From NCBI GenBank assembly GCA_005884575.1, contig VAWW01000049.1, positions 1 to 50,851 of the forward strand: 50,851 bases of DNA, given 5' to 3'. The notes under the pieces are model-generated. The model searched no databases, was not told where the DNA came from, and saw only the letters and a list, made by a program, of their open reading frames with translations. Numbering within the stretch: position 1 is the first letter of the stretch; each line of letters starts with the position of its first letter. This document shows positions 18,613 through 25,814 of the stretch, one piece after another. The position numbers and the translations under genes are program-made. The stretch comes from Actinomycetota bacterium. Its GTDB lineage: Bacteria; Actinomycetota; Thermoleophilia; Gaiellales; Gaiellaceae.

Positions 18613-19789
18613 GGCGCGCGGCGCAACGTACCTCGTCGTTGCCGGCGTCGGCCTCTGGCTCGCGTCTCTGCTCTGGCGGACGAGCGTGCCGCACCTCGTC
18701 ACGCCGAAACTCGACGTGGATTCGGTGTTCGGCAGGGGGCTCGTCCGGCGCACGGCTTCGTACGAGCGGTTTCTCCGCACGGACTGGGTGTTGCTCGTGG
18801 TCGTGCAGCTCGCGACGCTGCTCGTCGTCCTCCGGCGCTCGCGGCGGCTGCGGCTCGGGCTCGGGCCTGCCTCCACCGGGCTCGTCCTCGCGGCGGTCGC
18901 CGTGACCGCGACGTGGCTCGCGTCGTTGCCGTTCGGTCTTGCGGCTCTCTGGTGGCGGCGGCGCCACGGCGTCGTCCACGAGAGCTACGGCGCGTTTCTC
19001 GCCGGCCGCGCGATCTCGCTGGCCGGCACGGCCACCGCGGCGTTCGTCGCCGTCGGGATCGCGTTCGGGCTCGCTGGGGTGCTCGGCCGGCGCTGGTGGC
19101 TCGCCGCCGCACCGGCCGCAACGCTCGCAGTGCTCGCGTTCACGTTCGCGGCGGGCCTGCTGGCCGGAGGAATGTCCGCACCGGCGCCGCTCAGGATGGA
19201 GGAGCGGCGGCTCGCCACGCACGAGCACGTCGCGCCGCCGCGGCTGCTCGTCGTGGATGCGCCCGGCGGCAGCCGCGCCGGCAACGCCGAAGCCGTCGGC
19301 GTGGACGGCGCGCGGCGGATTGTCCTCTGGCGCACGCTCCTGCGGCGTCCGTTTGCGCCGTCCGAGGTGCGGTTCGTCGTCGCGCACGAGCTGGCGCACC
19401 ATGCGCGACGGCACCTCTGGAAGGGCTTGGCCTGGTTCGGGCTCCTGTCGATCCCGGTCGCGTGGTTGGTCGGCCGCGCGGCCGGGGATCTCCGTGCGGC
19501 GCACGCGGTTCCCGCCGCGCTCGTGACCCTCGCAGCCGCGCAGCTCGCGCTGTGGCCGCTGACGAACGCGATCTCGCGGCGCTACGAGGCCGAGGCCGAC
19601 TGGATCGCGCTGCGGACGACCCGTGATCGGGCCGCCGCCCGAAGGCTCTTCGTCGCGTTCGCGCGCGCGGGCCTGCAGCAGCCCGACCCGCCTGCCTGGG
19701 ACTACGTCTTCCTCGAGGACCACCCGACGCTCCTCCAGCGCGTCGAACAGGCACTCAGCTCTCGCCGGGCGCCTCCGGCAGGTTCCTGA
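18611..19789 (+). CDS. M48-family membrane metalloprotease
   Basis: About 392 aa. An N-terminal anchor and three more hydrophobic segments precede the zinc site VVAHELAHHARR (HEXXH) near residue 260, with the third ligand in RYEAEADWIALR. This is the HtpX/Ste24-like layout, associated with membrane protein quality control. A VDAPGGSRAGNAEAVGV stretch before the active site is typical (N-A-x-A). ATG 18611 gives MARGATYLVV; ATG 18587 is an in-frame alternative that would run into the divergent gene. Its 3' end overlaps the convergent DUF3467 gene by 35 nt. Confidence 0.88.
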   Translation: MARGATYLVVAGVGLWLASLLWRTSVPHLVTPKLDVDSVFGRGLVRRTASYERFLRTDWVLLVVVQLATLLVVLRRSRRLRLGLGPASTGLVLAAVAVTATWLASLPFGLAALWWRRRHGVVHESYGAFLAGRAISLAGTATAAFVAVGIAFGLAGVLGRRWWLAAAPAATLAVLAFTFAAGLLAGGMSAPAPLRMEERRLATHEHVAPPRLLVVDAPGGSRAGNAEAVGVDGARRIVLWRTLLRRPFAPSEVRFVVAHELAHHARRHLWKGLAWFGLLSIPVAWLVGRAAGDLRAAHAVPAALVTLAAAQLALWPLTNAISRRYEAEADWIALRTTRDRAAARRLFVAFARAGLQQPDPPAWDYVFLEDHPTLLQRVEQALSSRRAPPAGS

Positions 19790-20048
19790 TCCCCTCGCGG
19801 GTCTCCCACTTCGACCACGCGTCCTCCATTGCGTCGATCAGCTCCCGCATGAAGCGGTGCGACACGTTCACGCGCGAGACCAGGACGCCGGGGATCTCGC
19901 CGCCCTCGGCCTCGTGCTCGATCCGGAGGAAGTCGAGCGTGAACTCGTACTGGGAGAAGCTGACGTGCCCGAAGTTGGCGTAACCGCCGGCCATCTGCGG
20001 ATCGAGGTGGATGTTCAGCTGGCGCTCCTGCGGGCCGTCCGCTTCCAC
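19755..20048 (-). CDS. DUF3467 domain protein
   Basis: A 97-aa acidic protein with the DUF3467 layout: RQLNIHLDPQMAGGYANFGH, then SQYEFTLDFLRIE, and a C-terminal helix SHRFMRELIDAMEDAWSKWE. The function of the family is unknown. The start is GTG 20048. A TAGTAT box 9 nt upstream on the minus strand overlaps the -10 of the divergent channel gene. Confidence 0.75.
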   Translation of the reverse strand: MEADGPQERQLNIHLDPQMAGGYANFGHVSFSQYEFTLDFLRIEHEAEGGEIPGVLVSRVNVSHRFMRELIDAMEDAWSKWETREGIRNLPEAPGES

Positions 20049-20056
20049 GGCTCCAC

Positions 20057-20063
20057 GATACTA
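20057..20063. promoter_or_regulatory. Shared, near-symmetrical -10 element for two divergent genes
   Basis: On the plus strand GATACT (20057-20062) ends 6 nt before the channel GTG. On the minus strand TAGTAT (20063-20058) ends 9 nt before the DUF3467 GTG. The two hexamers overlap, so one small AT-rich element would serve both directions. Confidence 0.45.
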
Positions 20064-20068
20064 CGGTC

Positions 20069-21091
20069 GTGAATACGCGGATCCGGCTCCGCCAGGCGGA
20101 GGTCATGTTGGCGGCGACGGTCGTCGCGCTCGCGGGGGGCACGGTCGGCTTCCGCCTGATCCTGCACGAGTCGTGGTTCCAGTCGCTCTACCGGGCCGTG
20201 ATCACGGCGTCCTTGACCGGACTCGACACGATTCCGCGCAACGACGCGGCCCGTGCCCTCTCGATCGTGATGGTGCTGTGCGGGATCACGATCTTCGGCT
20301 ATATCGGGGCCGTTATCGTCGAGTCGATCACCGGCGGCGTCGTGACGGGCGCGATCGCGGAGCGGAGGAGGCGGAGGACGATCGAAGGGCTCGAGAACCA
20401 CTTCATCATCTGCGGGTTCGGCCGCGTCGGGCAGCGCGTGGCCAACGAATTCCGCGGTGCGGACGTCGCCTTCGTCGTGCTCGACCACAGCCACGACGCA
20501 ATCGAGGCCGCGCGCGAGCACAACGTGCTCTTCATCGAGGGCAACGGCACCGAGGACGAGGATCTCGCGCGGGCGGGTCTCGAGCGTGCGCAAGGCCTCG
20601 TGGCGGCGTCCGACTCGGATGCGGACAACCTCTACATCGCGCTGTCGGCGCGCTCCTCGCATCCCGACCTGACGATCGTCGCGCGCGCATCCGACGAGGA
20701 CGCGGAAAAGAAGCTGCTGCTGGCCGGCGCCGATCGCGTCGTGCTCCCGTACGCGACCGCCGGGAGAGTCCTTGCGAATCTCGTGCTCAGGCCGCACGTG
20801 ACGACGTTCATCGACACGGTGACGACGTCGACCGGGCCCGATCTCCAGCTCGCCGAGATCGAGGTCAGGAGCTCCTGCGGCGTGGCCGGGCGCTCGATCC
20901 GCGACCTACGCATCCGGCACGAGACGGGGGCGATCATCGTCGCGGTGCGGAAGCCGGACGGGACGTTCGACACGACGCCTGAGCCGGAGGCGATCATCGA
21001 GGTCGGCGACGTCTTGATCGGCGTGGGAACGTCGTCGGAGCTGGCGCGGCTCGAGGAGATGTTCGCTCCGCGGGAGGCAGTTGCCCGCTAA
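20069..21091 (+). CDS. Two-TM channel-like protein with RCK (TrkA-N/TrkA-C) domain
   Basis: The 340-aa protein has a membrane helix (residues 12-32), a pore-like segment SLYRAVITASLTGLDTIP and a second helix (SIVMVLCGITIFGYIGAVIV). A cytoplasmic TrkA-N Rossmann domain follows (FIICGFGRVGQRVANEF, VLDHSHDAIEAA, EGNGTEDEDLARAG), then a TrkA-C domain (VEVGDVLIGVG-like). This is the MthK/Kch layout for ligand-gated K+ channels. The canonical TVGYGD selectivity filter is not present; SLTGLDTIP (residues 48-56) occupies its place. The GTG start is apparently leaderless. It overlaps argS by 11 nt. Confidence 0.85.
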   Translation: MNTRIRLRQAEVMLAATVVALAGGTVGFRLILHESWFQSLYRAVITASLTGLDTIPRNDAARALSIVMVLCGITIFGYIGAVIVESITGGVVTGAIAERRRRRTIEGLENHFIICGFGRVGQRVANEFRGADVAFVVLDHSHDAIEAAREHNVLFIEGNGTEDEDLARAGLERAQGLVAASDSDADNLYIALSARSSHPDLTIVARASDEDAEKKLLLAGADRVVLPYATAGRVLANLVLRPHVTTFIDTVTTSTGPDLQLAEIEVRSSCGVAGRSIRDLRIRHETGAIIVAVRKPDGTFDTTPEPEAIIEVGDVLIGVGTSSELARLEEMFAPREAVAR

Positions 21092-22595
21092 CGCAGTCGA
21101 CAGGCTGGCCGAGGAGCTGGGCGCCGTCGCCGGAATGAAGCTTGAGCTCGAGCGCCCGAGCGATCCGGCGCACGGAGACTTCGCGACGAACGCCGCGCTG
21201 CGCGCCGCCGCGTCGCAGCGCCGTCCGCCGCGCGAGCTCGCCGAGGAGCTCGCTGCGCACGCGCGGTCGCTGGGGGCGGTGGAACGGGCGGAGGCCGCCG
21301 GGCCGGGCTTCGTCAACTTCTTCCTCGCCGACGCGTGGTTCGCCGATGCGCTCGCGGAGATGCTCGCCGCCGGGCGCGACTACGGAGCGGGGTTCGCGGT
21401 CCGGCCCGAGAAGGTGCAGGTCGAGATGGTCTCCGCGAATCCCACGGGCCCGCTCACCGTTGCATCCGCGCGCAACGCCGCATACGGCGACGCGGTCGCG
21501 CGCCTGCTCGAGTTCGGCGGACACGATGTCGAACGGGAGTACTACTGGAACGACGCGGGCCGGCAGATGGACCTGTTCCGCGCATCGGTCGACGCCGTCC
21601 GCCGCGGCGAGCCGCCGCCGGCGGACGGCTATCAGGGCGACTACGTCGCGCTGCTCGCTGCGCAGGCAGGCGACCCGGTGCCGGCGATGCTCGAGCAGAT
21701 CCGCAAGACGCTGCATCGGTTCCGAGTCGACTTCGACAGCTACACGCGCGAGGCCGATCTCGCCGACGAGGTCGCGCCCGCGATGGCCCGCATCGACACC
21801 TACGAATCCGAGGGGACTCTGTGGGCGCGGACGACCGCGCAGGGCGATGACAAGGACCGGCCGCTGCTGCGCTCGTCCGACGGGAGCTTCCTCTACTTCG
21901 CATCCGACGTCGCCTACCTCGCGCGGAAGCTCGAGCGTCACGACCGCGCGATCTACGTCCTCGGCGCGGATCACCACGGGTATGTCGCGCGGCTGAAGGC
22001 GGCGGCGCAGATGCTCGGCTACGACCCGCAGCGCGTCGAGGTTCTGATCTACCAGCTCGTCCACCTGACGCGCGGCGGTGCGCAGACGAAGATGTCGAAG
22101 CGGCGCGGCGACGTCGTGTTCCTCGACGAGTTCATCGACGAGATCGGCGTCGACGCGGCGCGTTGGTTCCTGTCCGACCGTAGTCCCGAGCAGACGATCG
22201 AGATCGACGTCGACCTCGCCGCCGAGAAGAGCCAGAAGAATCCGGTCTACTACGTCCAGTACGCGCACGCGCGGATTGCGGGAATCCTGCGAAATGCGCG
22301 CGACGCAGAGATGTCGGCCGAGCCGCGCGGGTCGCTCGCGCCGGAGGAGCGGGAGCTCGTCAAGCGGCTCGCCGAGTTCCCGGCGCTTGTCGCGGAGGCG
22401 GCGGACCGGCGTGGGCCGCACGCCGTGCCGCTGTACGCGATCCGCGTCGCGGACGACTTCCACCGCTTCTACCACGATCACCGCGTTCTCGAGAGCGACG
22501 AGCAGGCCTTCCGGCTCGGGCTCGTGAAGGCGACGCAGAACGTGATCTGGCGGGCACTCGACCTGATCGGGGTCGAGGCGCCCGAGTCGATGTAG
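21081..22595 (+). CDS. argS: Arginyl-tRNA synthetase (HIGH motif altered)
   Basis: The 504-aa class I synthetase charges tRNA-Arg. The N-terminal Add1 domain (LERPSDPAHGDFATNAAL) and VSANPTGPL lead into the signature site. In place of HxGH the sequence reads TVAS (residues 126-129) and then ARNAAYGDAVARLLEFGG. Other conserved parts are intact: EREYYWNDAG, LYFASDVAYLARK, LGADHHGYVARLKAA, TKMSKRRGD (KMSKS-type loop, 336-344) and the anticodon-binding C-terminus ending in IWRALDLIGV. It starts at TTG 21081 overlapping the channel gene. It is a little shorter than usual (~550). Whether another argS exists in the genome cannot be seen. Confidence 0.93.
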   Translation: MPANAVDRLAEELGAVAGMKLELERPSDPAHGDFATNAALRAAASQRRPPRELAEELAAHARSLGAVERAEAAGPGFVNFFLADAWFADALAEMLAAGRDYGAGFAVRPEKVQVEMVSANPTGPLTVASARNAAYGDAVARLLEFGGHDVEREYYWNDAGRQMDLFRASVDAVRRGEPPPADGYQGDYVALLAAQAGDPVPAMLEQIRKTLHRFRVDFDSYTREADLADEVAPAMARIDTYESEGTLWARTTAQGDDKDRPLLRSSDGSFLYFASDVAYLARKLERHDRAIYVLGADHHGYVARLKAAAQMLGYDPQRVEVLIYQLVHLTRGGAQTKMSKRRGDVVFLDEFIDEIGVDAARWFLSDRSPEQTIEIDVDLAAEKSQKNPVYYVQYAHARIAGILRNARDAEMSAEPRGSLAPEERELVKRLAEFPALVAEAADRRGPHAVPLYAIRVADDFHRFYHDHRVLESDEQAFRLGLVKATQNVIWRALDLIGVEAPESM

Positions 22596-22599
22596 GGGG

Positions 22600-22800
22600 T
22601 TACGCGGCCCGGCGCGCGGCCGCGACGAGGTCGGGCCGGAGGGAGGCCCGCTCGTCGCGGCACGAATCGCAGCGGAGGGAGGCGGTGAAGTGGAGGCCGG
22701 GGGTCAGGCGGCCACCGCAGGAGAGGCAGAAGGCGGGAATCGGAGTCACCCCAGGAGGATGCCAACCGGAGCCGCGAAACGGCATACGGCCCGCCTGCAT
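22600..22800 (-). CDS. Small zinc-ribbon-like protein
   Basis: An open frame ending at 22600 carries FCLSCGGRLTPG and LRCDSCRDERASL, i.e. two CxxC pairs about 17 residues apart, as in small zinc ribbons. ATG 22800 gives 66 aa, but the first 17 residues look unconserved; GTG 22749 gives 49 aa starting VTPIPAFCLSCGG. Neither start has a clear ribosome-binding site. The gene is convergent with argS. Function unknown. Confidence 0.45.
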   Translation of the reverse strand: MQAGRMPFRGSGWHPPGVTPIPAFCLSCGGRLTPGLHFTASLRCDSCRDERASLRPDLVAAARRAA

Positions 22801-22845
22801 CTTGGGGGTGGGGAAACCCCTTCATCTTGGGGTGGGGAAAGCCCC
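22798..22845. repeat. G-rich direct repeat (two ~23-nt copies)
   Basis: CATCTTGGGGGTGGGGAAA and CATCTTGGGGTGGGGAAAG recur 25 nt apart, each followed by CCCC. Each copy can fold as GGGG-AAA-CCCC, and together the four G-tracts could form a quadruplex on the plus strand. It lies about 95 nt before glpX. Confidence 0.6.
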
Positions 22846-22924
22846 ACTCCGGTGGAGAGCTCGTCCCACTCCCGGCACCCACGGACAGTGATTGGGTAAG
22901 ACGCGCGCGCGTCAACTTAAGACT

Positions 22925-22930
22925 TAGGAT
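22925..22930 (+). promoter_or_regulatory. -10 box for leaderless glpX
   Basis: TAGGAT ends 8 nt before the GTG start of glpX, with no ribosome-binding site between. Immediately upstream is the 14-nt palindrome GACGCGCGCGCGTC (22901-22914), placed where a regulator or the -35 region would sit. Confidence 0.45.
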
Positions 22931-22938
22931 CAGGCCTC

Positions 22939-23922
22939 GTGGCGCCCCCGGATCGCAACATCGCGCTCGAGCTCGTGCGCGTCACGGAGGCCGGCGCGAT
23001 GGCGGCCGGCCGCTGGATCGGCCGCGGCGAGAAGGAGTCGGCCGACCAGGCCGCGGTCGACGCGATGCGCGCCGTGCTCGACAGCGTCCAGATGCGCGGC
23101 GTCGTCGTCATCGGCGAAGGCGAGAAGGACGAGGCCCCCATGCTCTACAACGGCGAGGAGGTCGGCTCCGGCCAGGGGGCCGAGGTCGACGTCGCCGTCG
23201 ACCCGCTCGAGGGCACGCGGCTGACGGCACTCGGCCAACCGAACGCGATCGCCGTGCTCGCGGTCGCCGAGCGCGGAACGATGTTCTTTCCGGGCGCCGC
23301 GGTCTACATGGAGAAGATCGCGACCGGACCCGACGCGATCGGAGCAATCGACATCACCGCAACGCCGACAGAGAACGTCAGAAGCGTCGCCGCAGCCCTG
23401 AAGAAGACGCCGCGCGACGTGCAGGTCGTGGTGCTCGAGCGCGACCGGCACAACGACCTGATCGCCGAGCTGCGCGCCGCAGGCGCCCGTGTCCACCTGA
23501 TCCGCGACGGCGACGTCGCGCCCGCAATCGCGGCGGCGCAACCTGGAACGGGCGTCGACCTGCTCTACGGAATCGGCGGAACTCCCGAGGGCGTGATCTC
23601 GGCCGCTGCGCTCAAGTGCGTCGGCGGCGGCATCCAGGGACGCCTCTGGCCGCGGGACGACGACGAGCGTCAGCAGCTACTCGACGCGGGACTCGACCCC
23701 GCGCGCGTCCTCCTCACCGACGACCTCGTTGCGGGGGAGGACGTCTTCGTCGCAGCGACCGGCGTCACGACCGGAGCGCTCCTGCGTGGCGTCCAGTACA
23801 CGCCCGACGGCGCGATCACCGACTCGATCGTCATGCGATCACGCTCGGGAACCGTGCGCCGGGTCCAGGCCCAGCACAGCTTCGAGAAGCTGTCGCAGCT
23901 CTCCGGCCTCGAATATCGATAG
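22939..23922 (+). CDS. glpX: Fructose-1,6-bisphosphatase, class II
   Basis: The 327-aa GlpX-type FBPase hydrolyses fructose-1,6-bisphosphate in gluconeogenesis. Diagnostic stretches are [38 protein letters not shown] (metal-binding acids), [11 protein letters not shown], the [13 protein letters not shown] region, [17 protein letters not shown] and the C-terminal [13 protein letters not shown] 22939 is the start, with a -10 box directly upstream. It faces fba (class I aldolase), so opposite directions of the same glycolytic segment are encoded side by side. Confidence 0.95.
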   Translation: MAPPDRNIALELVRVTEAGAMAAGRWIGRGEKESADQAAVDAMRAVLDSVQMRGVVVIGEGEKDEAPMLYNGEEVGSGQGAEVDVAVDPLEGTRLTALGQPNAIAVLAVAERGTMFFPGAAVYMEKIATGPDAIGAIDITATPTENVRSVAAALKKTPRDVQVVVLERDRHNDLIAELRAAGARVHLIRDGDVAPAIAAAQPGTGVDLLYGIGGTPEGVISAAALKCVGGGIQGRLWPRDDDERQQLLDAGLDPARVLLTDDLVAGEDVFVAATGVTTGALLRGVQYTPDGAITDSIVMRSRSGTVRRVQAQHSFEKLSQLSGLEYR

Positions 23923-23928
23923 TTGTCG

Positions 23929-23948
23929 CGGGGAACCTAGGTTCCCCG
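23929..23948. terminator. Perfect 20-nt palindrome between glpX and fba
   Basis: CGGGGAACCTAGGTTCCCCG is fully self-complementary, and a third half-copy (CTAGGTTCCCC) overlaps the end of fba. It lies 6 nt from each convergent stop and most simply serves as a bidirectional terminator. Confidence 0.65.
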
Positions 23949-23953
23949 TGCTA

Positions 23954-24991
23954 CTAGGTTCCCCCGGCGACGAAGTCGCGTTCCATTTCCGGTGCGTAGA
24001 CGCCCGTCCGCGCCGCGCTGTTCATCTTTGCGCGGTGGTAGAAGGCGCGCTGGCCGGCCTCGACCTGGTCGGATTGGCCCGCCCACGCCTTGAGCGACGG
24101 CGCCTGCAGGGCGCGGCCGTACGAGAACGAGAGCTCCCACGGGTGCGGGCCGCGTACGTTCATCGCGTTCAGGTGCGCCGTCGCATCCTCGTCCGATTGG
24201 CCGCCGGACAGGAAGACGATCCCTGGCACGGCCGCGGGCACGTGGCGCCGGAAGCACCTCAGCGTGGAATCCGCCACCTCGTCGGCGCTGGCGCGGTGCG
24301 GCGCGTCGTAGCCGGAGAGCACCATGTTCGGCTTCAGCAGGATCCCCTCGAGCTCGACCTTTTGGTCGAAGAGCTCGGTGAAGACGGCGCCGAGGACGCG
24401 GCTCGTCACGATGAAGCTCCGCTCGATCGTGTGCGTGCCGTCCTGCAGGACTTCCGGCTCGACGATCGGCACGAGGCCGGCCTCCTGGCAGAGCCCGGCG
24501 TAGCGCGCCAGCGCGTGCGCGTTCGTCCACTCGCAGTACTGGCTCGGCAGGTCGTCGGTGATCGAGAACACCGCGCGCCACTTCGCGAATCGCGCGCCGA
24601 GCTCGCGGTACTCGTTCAGCCGCTCGCGCAGGCCGTCGAGCCCCTCGGTGATCGTCTCGCCAGGCGCGTTGGCCAGCGGCTTCGCGCCCTTGTCCACCTT
24701 GATCCCGGGGATGATGCCGCGGGACTCGAGCAGCTTCGGGAACGGGGTGCCGTCGGCGGACGTCTGGCGGATCGTCTCGTCGAAGAGGATGACGCCGCTG
24801 ATGTACTCCTCGGCGCCCTCCGTCGTGAAGAGCATGTCGCGGTAGGCGCGCCGGCTCTCCTCGGTGGACTCGATCCCGATCGAGTCGAACCGCTTCTTGA
24901 TCGTCCCGTCGCTCTCGTCGGCAGCGAGGATCCCCTTGCCCTCGGCGACGAGCGCCTCGGCCGTCGCCTCGAGCTGAGCCAGGTCGGTCAT
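23954..24991 (-). CDS. fba: Fructose-bisphosphate aldolase, class I
   Basis: The 345-aa Schiff-base aldolase cleaves fructose-1,6-bisphosphate. The sequence follows the eukaryote-like class I family: GKGILAADESDGTIKKRFDS, YRDMLFTTEGAEEYISGVIL, GIIPGIKVDKGAK, WRAVFSI, GLVPIVEPEVLQDG, LEGILLKPNM (Schiff-base Lys) and FLSGGQSDEDATAHLNAMN. I chose ATG 24991 because the GAGGAGGA ribosome-binding site is 6 nt upstream. ATG 24997 is in frame but abuts that site. It runs convergent to glpX. Confidence 0.95.
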   Translation of the reverse strand: MTDLAQLEATAEALVAEGKGILAADESDGTIKKRFDSIGIESTEESRRAYRDMLFTTEGAEEYISGVILFDETIRQTSADGTPFPKLLESRGIIPGIKVDKGAKPLANAPGETITEGLDGLRERLNEYRELGARFAKWRAVFSITDDLPSQYCEWTNAHALARYAGLCQEAGLVPIVEPEVLQDGTHTIERSFIVTSRVLGAVFTELFDQKVELEGILLKPNMVLSGYDAPHRASADEVADSTLRCFRRHVPAAVPGIVFLSGGQSDEDATAHLNAMNVRGPHPWELSFSYGRALQAPSLKAWAGQSDQVEAGQRAFYHRAKMNSAARTGVYAPEMERDFVAGGT

Positions 24992-25020
24992 TTCCATTCC
25001 TCCTCTTTTGTAAGGAACGG

Positions 25021-25026
25021 ATTATC
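25021..25026 (-). promoter_or_regulatory. -10 box for fba
   Basis: GATAAT on the minus strand, 29 nt upstream of the fba start and before a normal ribosome-binding site. The -35 is not obvious. Confidence 0.4.
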
Positions 25027-25148
25027 CCACTGGCCGACTGCTGGCCGTGGGCGTAAGATCGCCGCCGAGGGGCACCGCTGCGGCGGGGGCCCCTCATCTC
25101 TGGAACCGTTGCAGCAGAGGACGCCGGTGCCGGGAAAAACTTGCGCGC

Positions 25149-25154
25149 TAGAAT
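25149..25154 (+). promoter_or_regulatory. -10 box for tRNA-Gly
   Basis: TAGAAT ends 9 nt before the first base of the mature tRNA. No clear -35 element is seen. Confidence 0.4.
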
Positions 25155-25163
25155 CCCGGCTGC

Positions 25164-25236
25164 GCGGACGTAGCTCAGTTGGTAGAGCATCAGCTTCCCA
25201 AGCTGAGGGTCGCGGGTTCGAACCCCGTCGTCCGCT
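25164..25236 (+). tRNA. tRNA-Gly (CCC)
   Basis: A 73-nt cloverleaf. The acceptor stem GCGGACG pairs with CGTCCGC. The D arm contains TAGCTCAGTTGGTAGAGC. The anticodon stem TCAGC/GCTGA closes the loop TTCCCAA with anticodon CCC, and the T arm is GCGGGTTCGAACCCCGT. CCA is not encoded. Confidence 0.96.
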
Positions 25237-25247
25237 CTACGATCGCC

Positions 25248-25671
25248 GTCCCTCGAACGAGGGACTTTCGCGGAGCGCCTGATGCGATCCGACGTGCAGA
25301 GGTAGCCGGCCCAAGATGCCGAAGAGGCGGGCCGCAGACCCGCCTCTCCGTTGCTCGACGCCGCGCGCCGCCACGCGGCGGAGCCTTTCACTCGAGCCGC
25401 CGCCGCATCGGCGGCCGGGTGGTCTTGGTCTTCTTCTCAGAGCCCCACCGCAGGGGGGCTCCGTGATGTCCGCAGCATCGACCGGGTCACCCCGGTTGAC
25501 CAATCGTCAAAAGGGTGGTTCACCGCCGCGGTTCACTCGATCGAGTGCTCGCCGCCCGCGCCTGGGCGGCCGATGATCCCTTCGAACAGCAAGGTGGGCC
25601 GCAGACCTCACGCTGTTTCGGAGAGCCGGTGGACGGGGGGCCGCAGCCACGTCTACCGGCTCTTCGTTTTT
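25248..25671 (+). ncRNA. Candidate multi-hairpin structured RNA downstream of tRNA-Gly
   Basis: No credible protein gene fills the 578 nt between tRNA-Gly and the helicase. Instead there is a string of hairpins. 25248-25265 is GTCCCTCG/CGAGGGAC. 25323-25347 is AGAGGCGGG/CCCGCCTCT with loop CCGCAGA. 25359-25380 is CGCCGCG/CGCGGCG. 25396-25415 is GCCGCCG/CGGCGGC with loop CCGCAT. 25440-25461 is GAGCCCC/GGGGCTC with loop ACCGCAGG. 25465-25479 is GATG/CATC with loop TCCGCAG. Near 25587-25616 CAGC/GCTG and GGT/ACC enclose GGGCCGCAG. 25622-25663 is the terminator stem with CCGCAG in its loop. Six of the loops carry CCGCA. It may be an independent RNA transcribed with the tRNA, or a helicase leader. 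I do not recognise it as a named RNA family. Confidence 0.5.
25622..25671 (+). terminator. Strong intrinsic terminator
   Basis: AGAGCCGGTGGACG pairs with CGTCTACCGGCTCT (14 bp, one G-U wobble) around a 14-nt loop, followed by TCGTTTTT. This is the only hairpin in the window with a proper T-run. It ends transcription from the tRNA/structured-RNA side about 145 nt before the helicase start. Confidence 0.8.
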
Positions 25672-25814
25672 CTCCGCCCTTGCAAGTCGTTGCTCTTGCT
25701 ACACTGCGGCAACGGACGGCACAGGGTCGTCCCGTGAGATTCTGCTTCTCGTTCCTCCTCTGGTGGCTTCGAGTCTCGGATTCTCGACACCAGAACAAGG
25801 AGTCGAACAACTTT

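Noticed and set aside
22690..22899. Plus-strand frame with AGGAGG directly before ATG (22760) upstream of glpX
   Set aside because: The Shine-Dalgarno-like AGGAGG abuts the ATG with no spacer, and the peptide is low-complexity read through the G-rich repeat.
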